The position numbers and the translations under genes are program-made. The notes beneath the pieces are model-generated. The model saw only the letters and a list, made by a program, of their open reading frames with translations. It searched no databases and was not told the origin of the DNA. From JALYRV01 sp035512575 (GTDB taxonomy: Bacteria; Acidobacteriota; Vicinamibacteria; Vicinamibacterales; SCN-69-37), in the NCBI GenBank assembly GCA_035512575.1, contig DATKDT010000153.1, positions 1 through 38,352 of the forward strand: a stretch of 38,352 nucleotides of DNA, written 5' to 3'. Below are positions 1 through 9,506 of this stretch, one piece after another (within the stretch, counting starts at the first letter, position 1; every line of letters begins with the position of its first letter).

Positions 1-301
1 GTTCGCGGGCGCGATCCGGGGACTCCTTCGCGTGCAGTTCCGCCATGCGGCAGTTGTTCACATACTGGCCGCCGCGCATCGTATCCGCGAAGTGGACCCG
101 CCAGTTGTCGCGGTCGTCGACGTTGCCGAGCGCCGCCGCCATGCCGCCTTCGGCCATGACCGTGTGCGCCTTGCCGAGCAGTGACTTGCAGATCAGACCA
201 ACGGACACGCCGGCGTTGGCCGCTTCGATCGCGGCGCGCAGGCCCGCGCCGCCGGCGCCAATCACGAGGACATCGTAGGTATGGGTGGCATGCACCGCCA
301 T
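1..301 (-). CDS. sdhA: Succinate dehydrogenase flavoprotein subunit, N-terminal part (Sdh1-type)
   Basis: The first ~100 residues of a succinate dehydrogenase/fumarate reductase flavoprotein are present; the frame stays open to the left edge, so the gene is partial at its 3' end. It would oxidise succinate to fumarate with FAD on the cytoplasmic face of the membrane. A Rossmann FAD motif GAGGAG is at residues 15-20. The segment KAHTVMAEGG carries the His (about residue 46) that normally binds FAD covalently, and FADTMRGGQYVNN follows. The wording is of the mycobacterial Sdh1 (Rv0248c) kind and differs clearly from the b558-type SdhA at 35216-37129. The ATG shares one base with the stop of the upstream anchor gene (TGATG), which fixes the start and implies translational coupling. 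Confidence 0.9.
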   Translation of the reverse strand, partial: MAVHATHTYDVLVIGAGGAGLRAAIEAANAGVSVGLICKSLLGKAHTVMAEGGMAAALGNVDDRDNWRVHFADTMRGGQYVNNCRMAELHAKESPDRARE

Positions 302-1101
302 CAGAGCACTCTCCAGTCCGTCAGCATGCCCATCGAGCACAGACGGACGTAGAGATCGGCGCCCATCACGGAGAAAAGACTGAACCAGGCCCACCGCGGA
401 TGCCAGCGGTTGAAACTGCTGACACAGTCATAACAACTCTTGAGCGCGCTCTTCGACACCTCGTCCTTCCGCCCGCCAATCAGGTGGCGCAGCGAATGAC
501 AGCCGAACGTGTACGACGCCAGCAGCACGACATTGAGCGCGAGCACGAGCGTGCCGACCCCGACGCCGAACTCCCTGCCGCCCGCGCCGTCATCCCACCA
601 GAGCGCGAGCCACACGTCGTACGTCAGGAAGACGAGGAACAGCAGCGCGACGTACAGGAAGTAGCGATGGACGTTCTGCAGGATCAGCGGGAGCGTCTGC
701 TCGCCCCAGTAGCTCTTGCGCGGCTCGCCGACCGCGCAGCTGGGCGGATCGGCCCAGAAGCCCTTGTAGTACGCGCCGCGGTAGTAATAACAGGTGAACC
801 GGAAGAGGCCGGGGAACGGCAGGATCAGCAGCGCGGGCGAAAACGGCAGCCATGCCGGCCACGCGGCCGGCTTCGGCCCGAACCACGCGTGCGGGGAGTC
901 GCCGAAGATCTCAGGCGAATAGAACGGCGACAGGTACGGCCCGTACGCGTAATGCGCGTTCTGGAACGCCGCCCACGTGGCATAGACGATGAAGGTGCCG
1001 AAGACGATGAAGACAAGGACCGGGGTCGTCCACCAGGCGTCGCGGCGCAGTGTCTCGCCGAAACCTCGCTGCTGGACGGCTGTGACCGGAATAACCCGCA
1101 T
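301..1101 (-). CDS. Succinate dehydrogenase membrane anchor (five-helix, Sdh1-type)
   Basis: A 266-aa membrane protein with about five hydrophobic segments (near residues 24-46, 84-103, 146-168, 179-200 and 237-257). It is immediately upstream of, and coupled by TGATG to, an Sdh1-type sdhA, so it should be the quinone-side anchor of that complex. The sequence resembles the mycobacterial Sdh1 anchor (Rv0249c type) from memory: TCYYYRGAYYKGFW, LILQNVHRYF and FGCHSLRHLIGG are landmarks. It is rich in Cys and His near the membrane boundary (C104, C122, H145, C201, H202, H206, C223, C226, H234), consistent with bound heme and/or Fe-S cluster. It is unrelated in sequence to the b558 anchor at 34402. 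Its ATG at 1101 follows a GGAGG about 10 nt upstream. Confidence 0.82.
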   Translation of the reverse strand: MRVIPVTAVQQRGFGETLRRDAWWTTPVLVFIVFGTFIVYATWAAFQNAHYAYGPYLSPFYSPEIFGDSPHAWFGPKPAAWPAWLPFSPALLILPFPGLFRFTCYYYRGAYYKGFWADPPSCAVGEPRKSYWGEQTLPLILQNVHRYFLYVALLFLVFLTYDVWLALWWDDGAGGREFGVGVGTLVLALNVVLLASYTFGCHSLRHLIGGRKDEVSKSALKSCYDCVSSFNRWHPRWAWFSLFSVMGADLYVRLCSMGMLTDWRVL

Positions 1102-1150
1102 GCAGCCGTTACCTCCGCGCGTTTAGAAAGCCGCGCGAAGGATAACACGG

Positions 1151-3538
1151 CTATTCCGCCCGCAGCGCGATGATCGGGTCGATGCGCGCGGCGCGGCGCG
1201 CGGGCAGCCAGGCCGCGAGCCCCGCGGCGGCGACCAGCACCAGCGCCACCGACGCAAACGTCGCGATGTCGCGCGGCTCGGTCTCGAAGAGAAAGCTCGC
1301 GATGACCTTGGTGGCCCACCATGAGCCGACGAGACCGGCTGCCACGCCCATCACGACCGGCCACACGGAATCACGCACCATCACACTCACCACATTCGCC
1401 GGCGTCGCGCCAAAGGCCATGCGCACGCCGATCTCCTGCGTGCGGCGCGACACGGCGTAGGCCGTCACGCCGAAAATTCCGACGAGCGCCAGCACGAGGC
1501 CCAGGCCGCCGAGAAGGCCGAGCAGCACCGTGCCCCGGCGCGGCGTCACGACGACGCCATCGAGCCAGGTCGAGCCGTGCTTCACCTCTTCGAGCACGGC
1601 GCGCTGTCCGGCCGACTGCACGGCCTCGCGGAAGAAGTTCGCCGGCAGCGTGCTGCCAGGCCGCAGCCGGACGATCACCATCAGCGGCCTCGGCGGACGC
1701 GTGCTGCTCGCCATCGTCGTCGCGGGCACGAACACCTCGGGGTCGAGCGGTCGCGTCGAAATCGGGCCTCGATACCGCACGTCCCGCATGACCGCGACGA
1801 TCTCGTGCACGGTTTTCCAGACCTCGAGTGTGCTGCCAAGCGCCGGACGATCGCCAAACATCTTTCGCGCCGCCGATTCGCTGATAATCGCCGGCGGGAG
1901 GCCCGCGCTCTCGGTCGCGGAGGGAAACCGGCCTTCCTTGAGCGAAAAGCCGATTGCGTCGAAATAGGCGCCGACGTAACGCCGGATCGTGACCGGATGC
2001 ATGGCGCCGTTGGCGCTGACGCCGGTGTAGGAGCCGCCGCCGATCAGCGGCGCGTTGTCGACGGCCCCGGCAGCTTCGACTGCGGGATGACTGGACAGGT
2101 TGCGTACGAGCGCGGGGTAGTACTGGCCGTGCGCGTCGACCGTCGGGGCCACAGGAGAGACATCGAGCGCAATCGCCGGCGTTGGATCGAATCCAAGGTC
2201 GACGGCAAGCACGCGCGTAAAGCTGCGGATCATCAGCCCCGCACCGGCCATCAGCACGACCGCGACCGCGACTTCGACGCCGATCAGCAGCTGCCCGCCT
2301 CGACGTGACAGCGCGGACCCATGACCGCGCCCGGCGCGCGCGAGGGCATCGCTGACCGACGTGCCCGAGATGCGCCAGGCCGGCACGAGGCCAAACAGCA
2401 TGGCTGTGGCAACGGCGGTAACCGCCGCGAACCCAAGCGCCTTCGGATCGATCGTCACCTGAGCGTTGGCCGGCAGGTACATCGGCGTATTTGCGACCAG
2501 CACGTCGAGCCACCACCATGCCAGCAGCACGCCCACGGCCGTTCCACACGCCGCCAACACCAGGCTCTCGGTGATCAGCTGCCGCAGCAGGCGAAAACGG
2601 CCCGCTCCAAGCGAGGCTCGCACTGCCATCTCCGGCCGCCGGACCGCGCCGCGCGCCAGGAGCAGCCCCGCGACGTTCACACACACCAGCAGGAGCACCA
2701 ATCCGACCGCGTACCCGATGATGCGCGCGGTCTTCGTGTTTGACGCCGTGACCGACTCGTACATCGATGTCAGTTTCACGCGCCCTGGCTGTCCGCCGCG
2801 TTCGGCCGCGGCTCGCTCGGCGATCGCCGTCAGCGCCGCCTCTGCCTCCGCAATCGACAATCCGGCGCGCAGGCGCCCCTCGGTCCCGGCGCCGCTGCCC
2901 CGCTGTTTGCCAAACGAATCGCCGGCGACGTTGAAGGGACGCCAGATCTTCGTTTTGGCATAGAACCATTCAGGCAGAACGCCGACCACGGTTGTGGCGA
3001 CGCCATTCAAATGGATGATGCTGCCGACAACGGCGTGGTCGCCGTGAAACCGGCCCTTCCAGAAGTTGTAGCCCAGGATCACCACGTCGGAGGCGCCACG
3101 CGCATACTCGTCGTCCGTGAAATCGCGGCCGGCGAACGGCGCCACGCCGTAGAGCGGAAAGTAGTCCTTCGTCACGACCTCGGCGAGCAGTCGCTGCGGC
3201 TCCTCGCCGTCGAGAATCAACGGCCGGCTGAACTCGTTTCGCGACGTGGCCACCTGGGTGAACACCCCGCCGTGACGCTTCCAGTCCTCGACGTCGGCCG
3301 AGGATGGACCGAGGACGAACGTCTCGCCGTTCGGCTGTGGCTGATCGATGCCGATGTCCACGAGCTGTTCCGGATTCGGATACGGCAGCGGCCGGATGAA
3401 CGCCGCGTCGAGCACGCTGAAGAGGGCCGTCGACAGCCCGATGCCGAGCGCGAGGGTCATGATGGCCAGCAGCGAGAAGCCAGGCTGCTTGAGAAGCAGC
3501 CGAATGCCGAGCCGAACGTCCTGGCGGAACGACTCCAT
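1151..3538 (-). CDS. FtsX/MacB-type duplicated orphan ABC permease (ADOP)
   Basis: A 795-aa protein with the Acidobacteria-type 'duplicated orphan permease' plan. It has an N-terminal MacB-like periplasmic core after TM1 (residues ~21-43), then a first FtsX block (TMs near 272-296, 323-345, 368-388). A new TM (~417-439) opens a second periplasmic core, and a second FtsX block at the C-terminus ends PARRAARIDPIIALRAE. The opening MESFRQDVRLGIRLLLKQPG is the family's usual N-terminus. Known MacB/FtsX permeases transmit ATPase-driven mechanical force or export peptides, macrolides or lipoproteins; no ATP-binding subunit is encoded beside this one, so the substrate is unknown. The start follows a strong AGGAGG at about 3542-3547. 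The 122 bp upstream, to the purA stop, contain a short tandem CTCTGGC motif and no gene. Confidence 0.88.
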   Translation of the reverse strand: MESFRQDVRLGIRLLLKQPGFSLLAIMTLALGIGLSTALFSVLDAAFIRPLPYPNPEQLVDIGIDQPQPNGETFVLGPSSADVEDWKRHGGVFTQVATSRNEFSRPLILDGEEPQRLLAEVVTKDYFPLYGVAPFAGRDFTDDEYARGASDVVILGYNFWKGRFHGDHAVVGSIIHLNGVATTVVGVLPEWFYAKTKIWRPFNVAGDSFGKQRGSGAGTEGRLRAGLSIAEAEAALTAIAERAAAERGGQPGRVKLTSMYESVTASNTKTARIIGYAVGLVLLLVCVNVAGLLLARGAVRRPEMAVRASLGAGRFRLLRQLITESLVLAACGTAVGVLLAWWWLDVLVANTPMYLPANAQVTIDPKALGFAAVTAVATAMLFGLVPAWRISGTSVSDALARAGRGHGSALSRRGGQLLIGVEVAVAVVLMAGAGLMIRSFTRVLAVDLGFDPTPAIALDVSPVAPTVDAHGQYYPALVRNLSSHPAVEAAGAVDNAPLIGGGSYTGVSANGAMHPVTIRRYVGAYFDAIGFSLKEGRFPSATESAGLPPAIISESAARKMFGDRPALGSTLEVWKTVHEIVAVMRDVRYRGPISTRPLDPEVFVPATTMASSTRPPRPLMVIVRLRPGSTLPANFFREAVQSAGQRAVLEEVKHGSTWLDGVVVTPRRGTVLLGLLGGLGLVLALVGIFGVTAYAVSRRTQEIGVRMAFGATPANVVSVMVRDSVWPVVMGVAAGLVGSWWATKVIASFLFETEPRDIATFASVALVLVAAAGLAAWLPARRAARIDPIIALRAE

Positions 3539-3660
3539 GGGACCTCCTGCGCGAACAGATCGCGCGGAGGATAGCATGGCAGTTTCGTCGTCGTGCGCGC
3601 GCGACGAGATTTCTGCAACGCGGCAGCTCGCGGCCTGGCGCCCTCTGGCCTCTGGCCTGA

Positions 3661-4974
3661 TTAAAGCCCGAGCCTGCGTCCGGCCTCGGTGTCGCGGCGG
3701 ATGATCGTTTCGTCGCGTTCGGAGCCGGTCGAGACGATGGCGGCGGGGACGCCGGTGAGGGTTTCGAGGCGCTCGAGATAGCGCCGGGCGCCTTCGGGCA
3801 GGTCTTCGTAGCGCTGCACGCCCTTCGTGCTGCCCGTCCAGCCCGGGAACGGCTCGTAGACCGGCTCGCACGCGGCGAGCTGCGCGACGTCGCCCGGCAC
3901 TTCGGTGATTTCCTGGCCGCGGCACTTGTACGCGGTGCAGATCTGCAGCTCGTCGAGGCCGTCCAGCACGTCCAGCTTGGTCAGCGCGAGCGCGTCGAGG
4001 CCGTTGACGCGCACGGCGTAGCGCACGGCCACGGCGTCGTACCAGCCGCAGCGGCGCGGCCGGCCGGTCGACGCGCCGAACTCCTGCCCCGTCTCGCGCA
4101 GCCGGTCGCCAATCGCGTCGGTGAGCTCGGTGACGAGCGGCCCCTCCCCCACGCGCGTCGTGTAGCACTTGGCCACGCCCAGCACCGATCCGATCGCCTT
4201 CGTGCTGACGCCGAGGCCGGTGCACACGCCACCGACGGTGGCATTCGAGGAAGTCACGTATGGATAGGTGCCGTGATCGATGTCGAGCAGCGTGCCCTGC
4301 GCACCCTCGAACATCACGCGCTTCCCTTCCGCAATCGCCCGCGTGAGCATGAGCGACACATCGGCCACCCACGGCCGCAGGCGCTGCCACGCGACCTCGA
4401 GGTCCGCGAGCACCACCTTGTAATCCATGTGCGAGTCGCCGACCAGGCGGTTGCGCGCTTCGACGTTCTCGCGCACGGCTTCGGCGGCGGGCGATCCGGG
4501 CGACGTGTCGGCCAGATCGCCGACGCGGATGCCCCGCCGCCCGATCTTGTCCTCGTACGCCGGCCCGATGCCGCGCGACGTCGTGCCGATCTTGCGCTCG
4601 CCGCGGCGCGCCTCCGACAGAATGTCGAGCTCGCGGTGATACGGCAGAATCAGGTGCGCCTTGTCGCTGACAATCAGCCGTCCGCTCGTATCGATGCCGA
4701 GCGACGCCAGCTGATCGACTTCCTTGAACAGCGCCTGCGGGTCGACGACGACGCCGTTGCCGATGACGCAGGTGATGCCGGCGTGCAGCATCCCCGACGG
4801 GATCAGGTGCAGCACGAACTTCTGCCGCTTGACGAAGACGGTGTGGCCGGCGTTGTGCCCGCCCTGCGACCGCGCGACGATCTGGAACCCCGGCGTCAGC
4901 AGATCGACGATCTTGCCTTTGCCCTCGTCGCCCCACTGGGCGCCGAGCACCACCATGTTCGGGGAAGAAGTCAT
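3661..4974 (-). CDS. purA: Adenylosuccinate synthetase
   Basis: 437 aa, the normal bacterial length. It joins IMP and aspartate using GTP to form adenylosuccinate, the first committed step from IMP to AMP, in the cytosol. The GTP/IMP site GDEGKGK is at residues ~15-21 and GGHNAGHT, carrying the second catalytic histidine, is at ~38-45. Further landmarks are TSRGIGPAYEDKIGRRG, the GGVCTGLGV segment and, near the C-terminus, the GTP-base region around STGSERDE. The ATG at 4974 (MTSSPNMVVLGAQWGDEG) was chosen; the internal ATG seven codons later would also give a complete enzyme. The gene is divergent from hutH with 42 bp between starts and has no obvious Shine-Dalgarno. Confidence 0.97.
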   Translation of the reverse strand: MTSSPNMVVLGAQWGDEGKGKIVDLLTPGFQIVARSQGGHNAGHTVFVKRQKFVLHLIPSGMLHAGITCVIGNGVVVDPQALFKEVDQLASLGIDTSGRLIVSDKAHLILPYHRELDILSEARRGERKIGTTSRGIGPAYEDKIGRRGIRVGDLADTSPGSPAAEAVRENVEARNRLVGDSHMDYKVVLADLEVAWQRLRPWVADVSLMLTRAIAEGKRVMFEGAQGTLLDIDHGTYPYVTSSNATVGGVCTGLGVSTKAIGSVLGVAKCYTTRVGEGPLVTELTDAIGDRLRETGQEFGASTGRPRRCGWYDAVAVRYAVRVNGLDALALTKLDVLDGLDELQICTAYKCRGQEITEVPGDVAQLAACEPVYEPFPGWTGSTKGVQRYEDLPEGARRYLERLETLTGVPAAIVSTGSERDETIIRRDTEAGRRLGL

Positions 4975-5016
4975 GTACAGCCGAGAATGATACCCTTTCA
5001 CCACATTCTTCCGCGC

Positions 5017-6531
<1,515 letters not shown>

Positions 6532-6559
6532 ATCCACCATCTCATTAGCGCGTCAAGTG

Positions 6560-6589
6560 TTGACACGTCCCTTGCCGCTTTTCTAAAGT
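6560..6589 (+). promoter_or_regulatory. Sigma-70-like promoter candidate for hutU
   Basis: A perfect -35 TTGACA (6560-6565), an 18-bp spacer and a -10-like TAAAGT (6584-6589) lie in the hutH-hutU gap, 44 bp before the hutU ATG. This would allow hutU and the downstream ATPase to be transcribed separately from hutH. Prediction only. Confidence 0.45.
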
Positions 6590-6633
6590 CTGTCTCTTCG
6601 GCGGTGCGGCCCCCACGCCGCCGAGATCTCCAC

Positions 6634-8340
6634 ATGCGCACCACCGCCCGAACGATTACCGCGCCCCGCGGCACAACCCTGACGTGCAAGGGCTGGCCGC
6701 AGGAAGCGGCCCTGCGCATGCTCATGAACAATCTCGATCCGGACGTCGCCGAGGATCCCGATCACCTGATCGTGTACGGCGGCACGGGCCGCGCCGCGCG
6801 CAGCTGGCCCGCGTTCGACGCCATCGTCGCCACGCTCCGCCGGCTGGAGCATGACGAGACGCTCGTCGTGCAGTCGGGCAAGCCCGTGGCGGTCTTCCGC
6901 ACGCATCCCTGGGCGCCCCGCGTGCTCATCGTCAACGCGATGCTGGTGCCCGCCTGGGCGAACTGGAAGACCTTCCGCGACCTCGAAGACAAGGGCCTGA
7001 CGATGTACGGCCAGATGACGGCCGGCAGCTGGATCTACATCGGCACGCAGGGCATCCTGCAGGGCACGTACGAGACGCTGGCGGCCGTCGGGCGCCGGCA
7101 CTTCGGGGGATCGCTCGAGGGCACGCTCACGGTCACCGCGGGCCTCGGCGGTATGGGCGGGGCCCAGCCGCTGGCCGTCACCATGAACGGCGGCGTCGCG
7201 CTGGTCGTCGAGGTCGATCCGCACCGCGTGGAGCGCCGGCTCGAGACGCGCTACGTCGACGAGCGGGCCGAGTCGCTGGACCACGCGCTCGCGCGGGTCG
7301 ATGCGTGCCTGAAGGCCCGCGAAGCACGCTCGATTGCCCTGGTCGGCAACGCCGCCGAGGTGCTGCCGGAGCTCGTCCGCCGCGGCATCACGCCGCACAT
7401 CGTGACGGATCAGACGTCGGCGCACGACGCATTAAGTGGATACGTGCCGGACGGCCTGTCGCTGGAGGCAGCCGAATCGCTGCGCCGCCAGGATCCCGAC
7501 GCCTACATCGCCCGTTCGATGCAGGCGATGGGGCGCCATGTCGAGGCGATGCTGGCCATGCAGAAGCAGGGCGCCGTGGCCTTCGACTACGGCAACAACA
7601 TCCGCGCGCAGGCGCAGCAGGCGGGCGTGGCGCGCGCGTTCGATATCCCCGGCTTCGTCCCCGAATACATCCGGCCGCTGTTCTGCGAAGGCAAAGGCCC
7701 GTTCCGTTGGGCGGCGCTCTCGGGCGATCCGGCCGACATTGCCGCCACAGACGCGCTGGCGCTCGAGATGTTCAAGGATGACGAGGCGCTGTGCCGCTGG
7801 ATTCGGCTCGCCTCCGAGCGCGTGGCGTTCCAGGGCCTGCCCGCGCGCATCTTCTGGCTCGGCTACGGCGAGCGCAAACGCTTCGGGCTGGCGCTGAACG
7901 ATCTCGTGCGCACCGGCAAGGTGTCGGCGCCCATCGTCATCGGCCGCGATCATCTCGACACGGGATCGGTGGCCTCGCCCAACCGCGAAACCGAAGGCAT
8001 GCGCGACGGCAGCGACGCGATTGCCGACTGGCCCGTGCTCAACGCGCTGCTCAACACCTCGTCTGGGGCCACGTGGGTGTCGGTGCATCACGGCGGCGGC
8101 GTCGGCATCGGCTATTCGCTGCATGCGGGCATGGTGATCGTGGCCGACGGCACGCGCGAGGCGGACGAGAAGCTCGAGCGCGTGCTCACGTGCGACCCGG
8201 GCATTGGCGTCGCGCGCCATGCCGACGCCGGGTATCCCGAAGCCATCGAAACCGCGCGCGCGCGCGGCATCGACATCCCGATGCTTCCTCCTTCGCTCGG
8301 CTCCGCCGAGCTTCGGCGGACGAGCGAGAAGGACTCATGA
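6634..8340 (+). CDS. hutU: Urocanate hydratase (urocanase)
   Basis: 568 aa. It hydrates urocanate to 4-imidazolone-5-propionate using tightly bound NAD+ as an electrophile, the second step of histidine catabolism. Landmarks in order are YGGTGRAAR, the YGQMTAGSWIYIGTQGI segment, the NAD-binding GLGGMGGAQPLA, FDYGNNIRAQA, the Cys in LFCEGKGPFRW, and the C-terminal GRDHLDTGSVASPNRETEGM and VSVHHGGGVGIGYS. The start ATG at 6634 was chosen; ten upstream codons are open but begin with an arginine-rich stretch not typical of the family. The stop overlaps the start of the next gene by 4 nt (ATGA). hutI and formiminoglutamate hydrolase genes are not in the window. Confidence 0.97.
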   Translation: MRTTARTITAPRGTTLTCKGWPQEAALRMLMNNLDPDVAEDPDHLIVYGGTGRAARSWPAFDAIVATLRRLEHDETLVVQSGKPVAVFRTHPWAPRVLIVNAMLVPAWANWKTFRDLEDKGLTMYGQMTAGSWIYIGTQGILQGTYETLAAVGRRHFGGSLEGTLTVTAGLGGMGGAQPLAVTMNGGVALVVEVDPHRVERRLETRYVDERAESLDHALARVDACLKAREARSIALVGNAAEVLPELVRRGITPHIVTDQTSAHDALSGYVPDGLSLEAAESLRRQDPDAYIARSMQAMGRHVEAMLAMQKQGAVAFDYGNNIRAQAQQAGVARAFDIPGFVPEYIRPLFCEGKGPFRWAALSGDPADIAATDALALEMFKDDEALCRWIRLASERVAFQGLPARIFWLGYGERKRFGLALNDLVRTGKVSAPIVIGRDHLDTGSVASPNRETEGMRDGSDAIADWPVLNALLNTSSGATWVSVHHGGGVGIGYSLHAGMVIVADGTREADEKLERVLTCDPGIGVARHADAGYPEAIETARARGIDIPMLPPSLGSAELRRTSEKDS

Positions 8341-9506
8341 GCCTTCCCGAGCGCCCGCTCGTCGAACGCCGGCTGCTCGCGGCCATCGACAGCGGCCCCT
8401 CGCGCATCCCCGTCATCGTGGGCGGCTGCGGCACCGGGCAGACGTCGCTGCTGTTGCGCCTGCGCGAGCTCGCGGGCCACGGCGCGGCGCAGTACATCGA
8501 TCTCGAGGGGATTGCGACGACGCCGGAGCGGTGCGCGGATGCGGTGAAGTCGGCGTCGCCGTTTCCGCCGGCCGGCGGCGAGTACCCGCCCGCCGATCCG
8601 CGGGCGGCATTCGAGCTGCTGCTGACGCACCTCGACGGATCGCGCGCGCCGGGCCACGAGCCGGCGACGTTCCTGCTCGACGGCTTCCTCGAGTTCCGCA
8701 CGTTCGAGAATTTCCCCGGCCTGCGTCACGTCGTCCGCGACTTCATCGCGCGCGTCGGCGAGAGCCGGAACCGCTTCGTGCTGGCGAGCCGCTATTCGGC
8801 GCGCACGCTGCGTGTGCTGCGCGACGCGCCGGCGCGGTTCGAAGTGATGCAGCTGGCGCCGCTCTCGGTTGCGGAAGTGCAGGCATCGTGCGGCAACGGG
8901 ACAGGGCCCGGCGGGCGCTGGCACGGCCGCGACGGCGAGGAGACGGCGGCGGCGATTCAGGCGCTGTCGGCCGGACGCGCGACGTACGCGGCATCGCTCG
9001 CGCGCGCGCTCGACACGCCCGCCGGCGCGGGCCGGCTCGATCCGATCAGCGCGCTCGTGTCGCTGATGGCGCCCGGCGGCGACATCGCGGCGCGCTGCCG
9101 CCAGGCCTTCGAGCTGCGGCTGCACCGCGCGCGCGGCTACGGCGCGTTGAAGGCCATCCTCAGCGTCCTCTCGGAACAGGAGGGCCTGACGCTCACCGAG
9201 ATCGCGCAGCGCCTGCGCCGCACGCCCGGCTCGACGAAGGACTATCTGTCGTGGCTGGAGGACGTAGACCTGGTCGTCAGCACGCGCAAGCGCTACACGT
9301 TCGACGATCCGGTCCTGCGGCTGTTCGTGCGGCTGTACGCGCAGCCCGCGCCGCCGTCCGACGACGATGTCGCGCGCGAGGTGCACGAGTTCGCGATGAG
9401 CCGCCTGCCCGTGCCCGGCGCCGAGCCGGCGATGGCGGGCGCCGTCGCCGCGGCCGCCCCGACGGGGACCGACGATCGCTCGTGGGGCATTATTGAAATC
9501 GATTAG
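8337..9506 (+). CDS. P-loop ATPase-like protein with C-terminal winged helix, degenerate Walker A
   Basis: 389 aa. Its N-terminal half looks like an archaeal-type AAA/STAND-like ATPase. A P-loop sits at residues ~24-34, but the invariant lysine is replaced: GGCGTGQTSLL instead of GxxxxGK[ST]. A Walker-B-like strand FLLDGFLEF follows (~118-126), then VLASRYSART. The C-terminal part (~272-345) is a winged-helix-like segment (LTEIAQRLRRTPGSTKDYLSWLEDVDLV) of the kind found in these ATPases. It overlaps hutU by ATGA, so it is co-translated with urocanase. Its function is unknown. The Lys-to-Gln change suggests weak or absent ATP hydrolysis unless another residue compensates. The 3' end overlaps the rnc stop on the other strand. 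Confidence 0.75.
   Translation: MSLPERPLVERRLLAAIDSGPSRIPVIVGGCGTGQTSLLLRLRELAGHGAAQYIDLEGIATTPERCADAVKSASPFPPAGGEYPPADPRAAFELLLTHLDGSRAPGHEPATFLLDGFLEFRTFENFPGLRHVVRDFIARVGESRNRFVLASRYSARTLRVLRDAPARFEVMQLAPLSVAEVQASCGNGTGPGGRWHGRDGEETAAAIQALSAGRATYAASLARALDTPAGAGRLDPISALVSLMAPGGDIAARCRQAFELRLHRARGYGALKAILSVLSEQEGLTLTEIAQRLRRTPGSTKDYLSWLEDVDLVVSTRKRYTFDDPVLRLFVRLYAQPAPPSDDDVAREVHEFAMSRLPVPGAEPAMAGAVAAAAPTGTDDRSWGIIEID

Noticed and set aside
301..1173. Long open frames on both strands opposite the purA, hut, ATPase and sdh genes.
   Set aside because: High-GC codon use leaves antisense frames open. They lack domains, and their Arg/Ala-rich composition is typical of shadow frames.
3539..3660. 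Short tandem CTCTGGC-like motif between purA and the orphan permease gene.
   Set aside because: Only two to three imperfect units, with no pairing partner or second locus. Too little to call an element.
3661..4936. Apparent fusion of purA and the permease in one long minus-strand frame (1151-4936).
   Set aside because: The purA protein is encoded in a different frame with its own stop at 3661. The long frame over purA is a shadow that merely runs into the permease frame.
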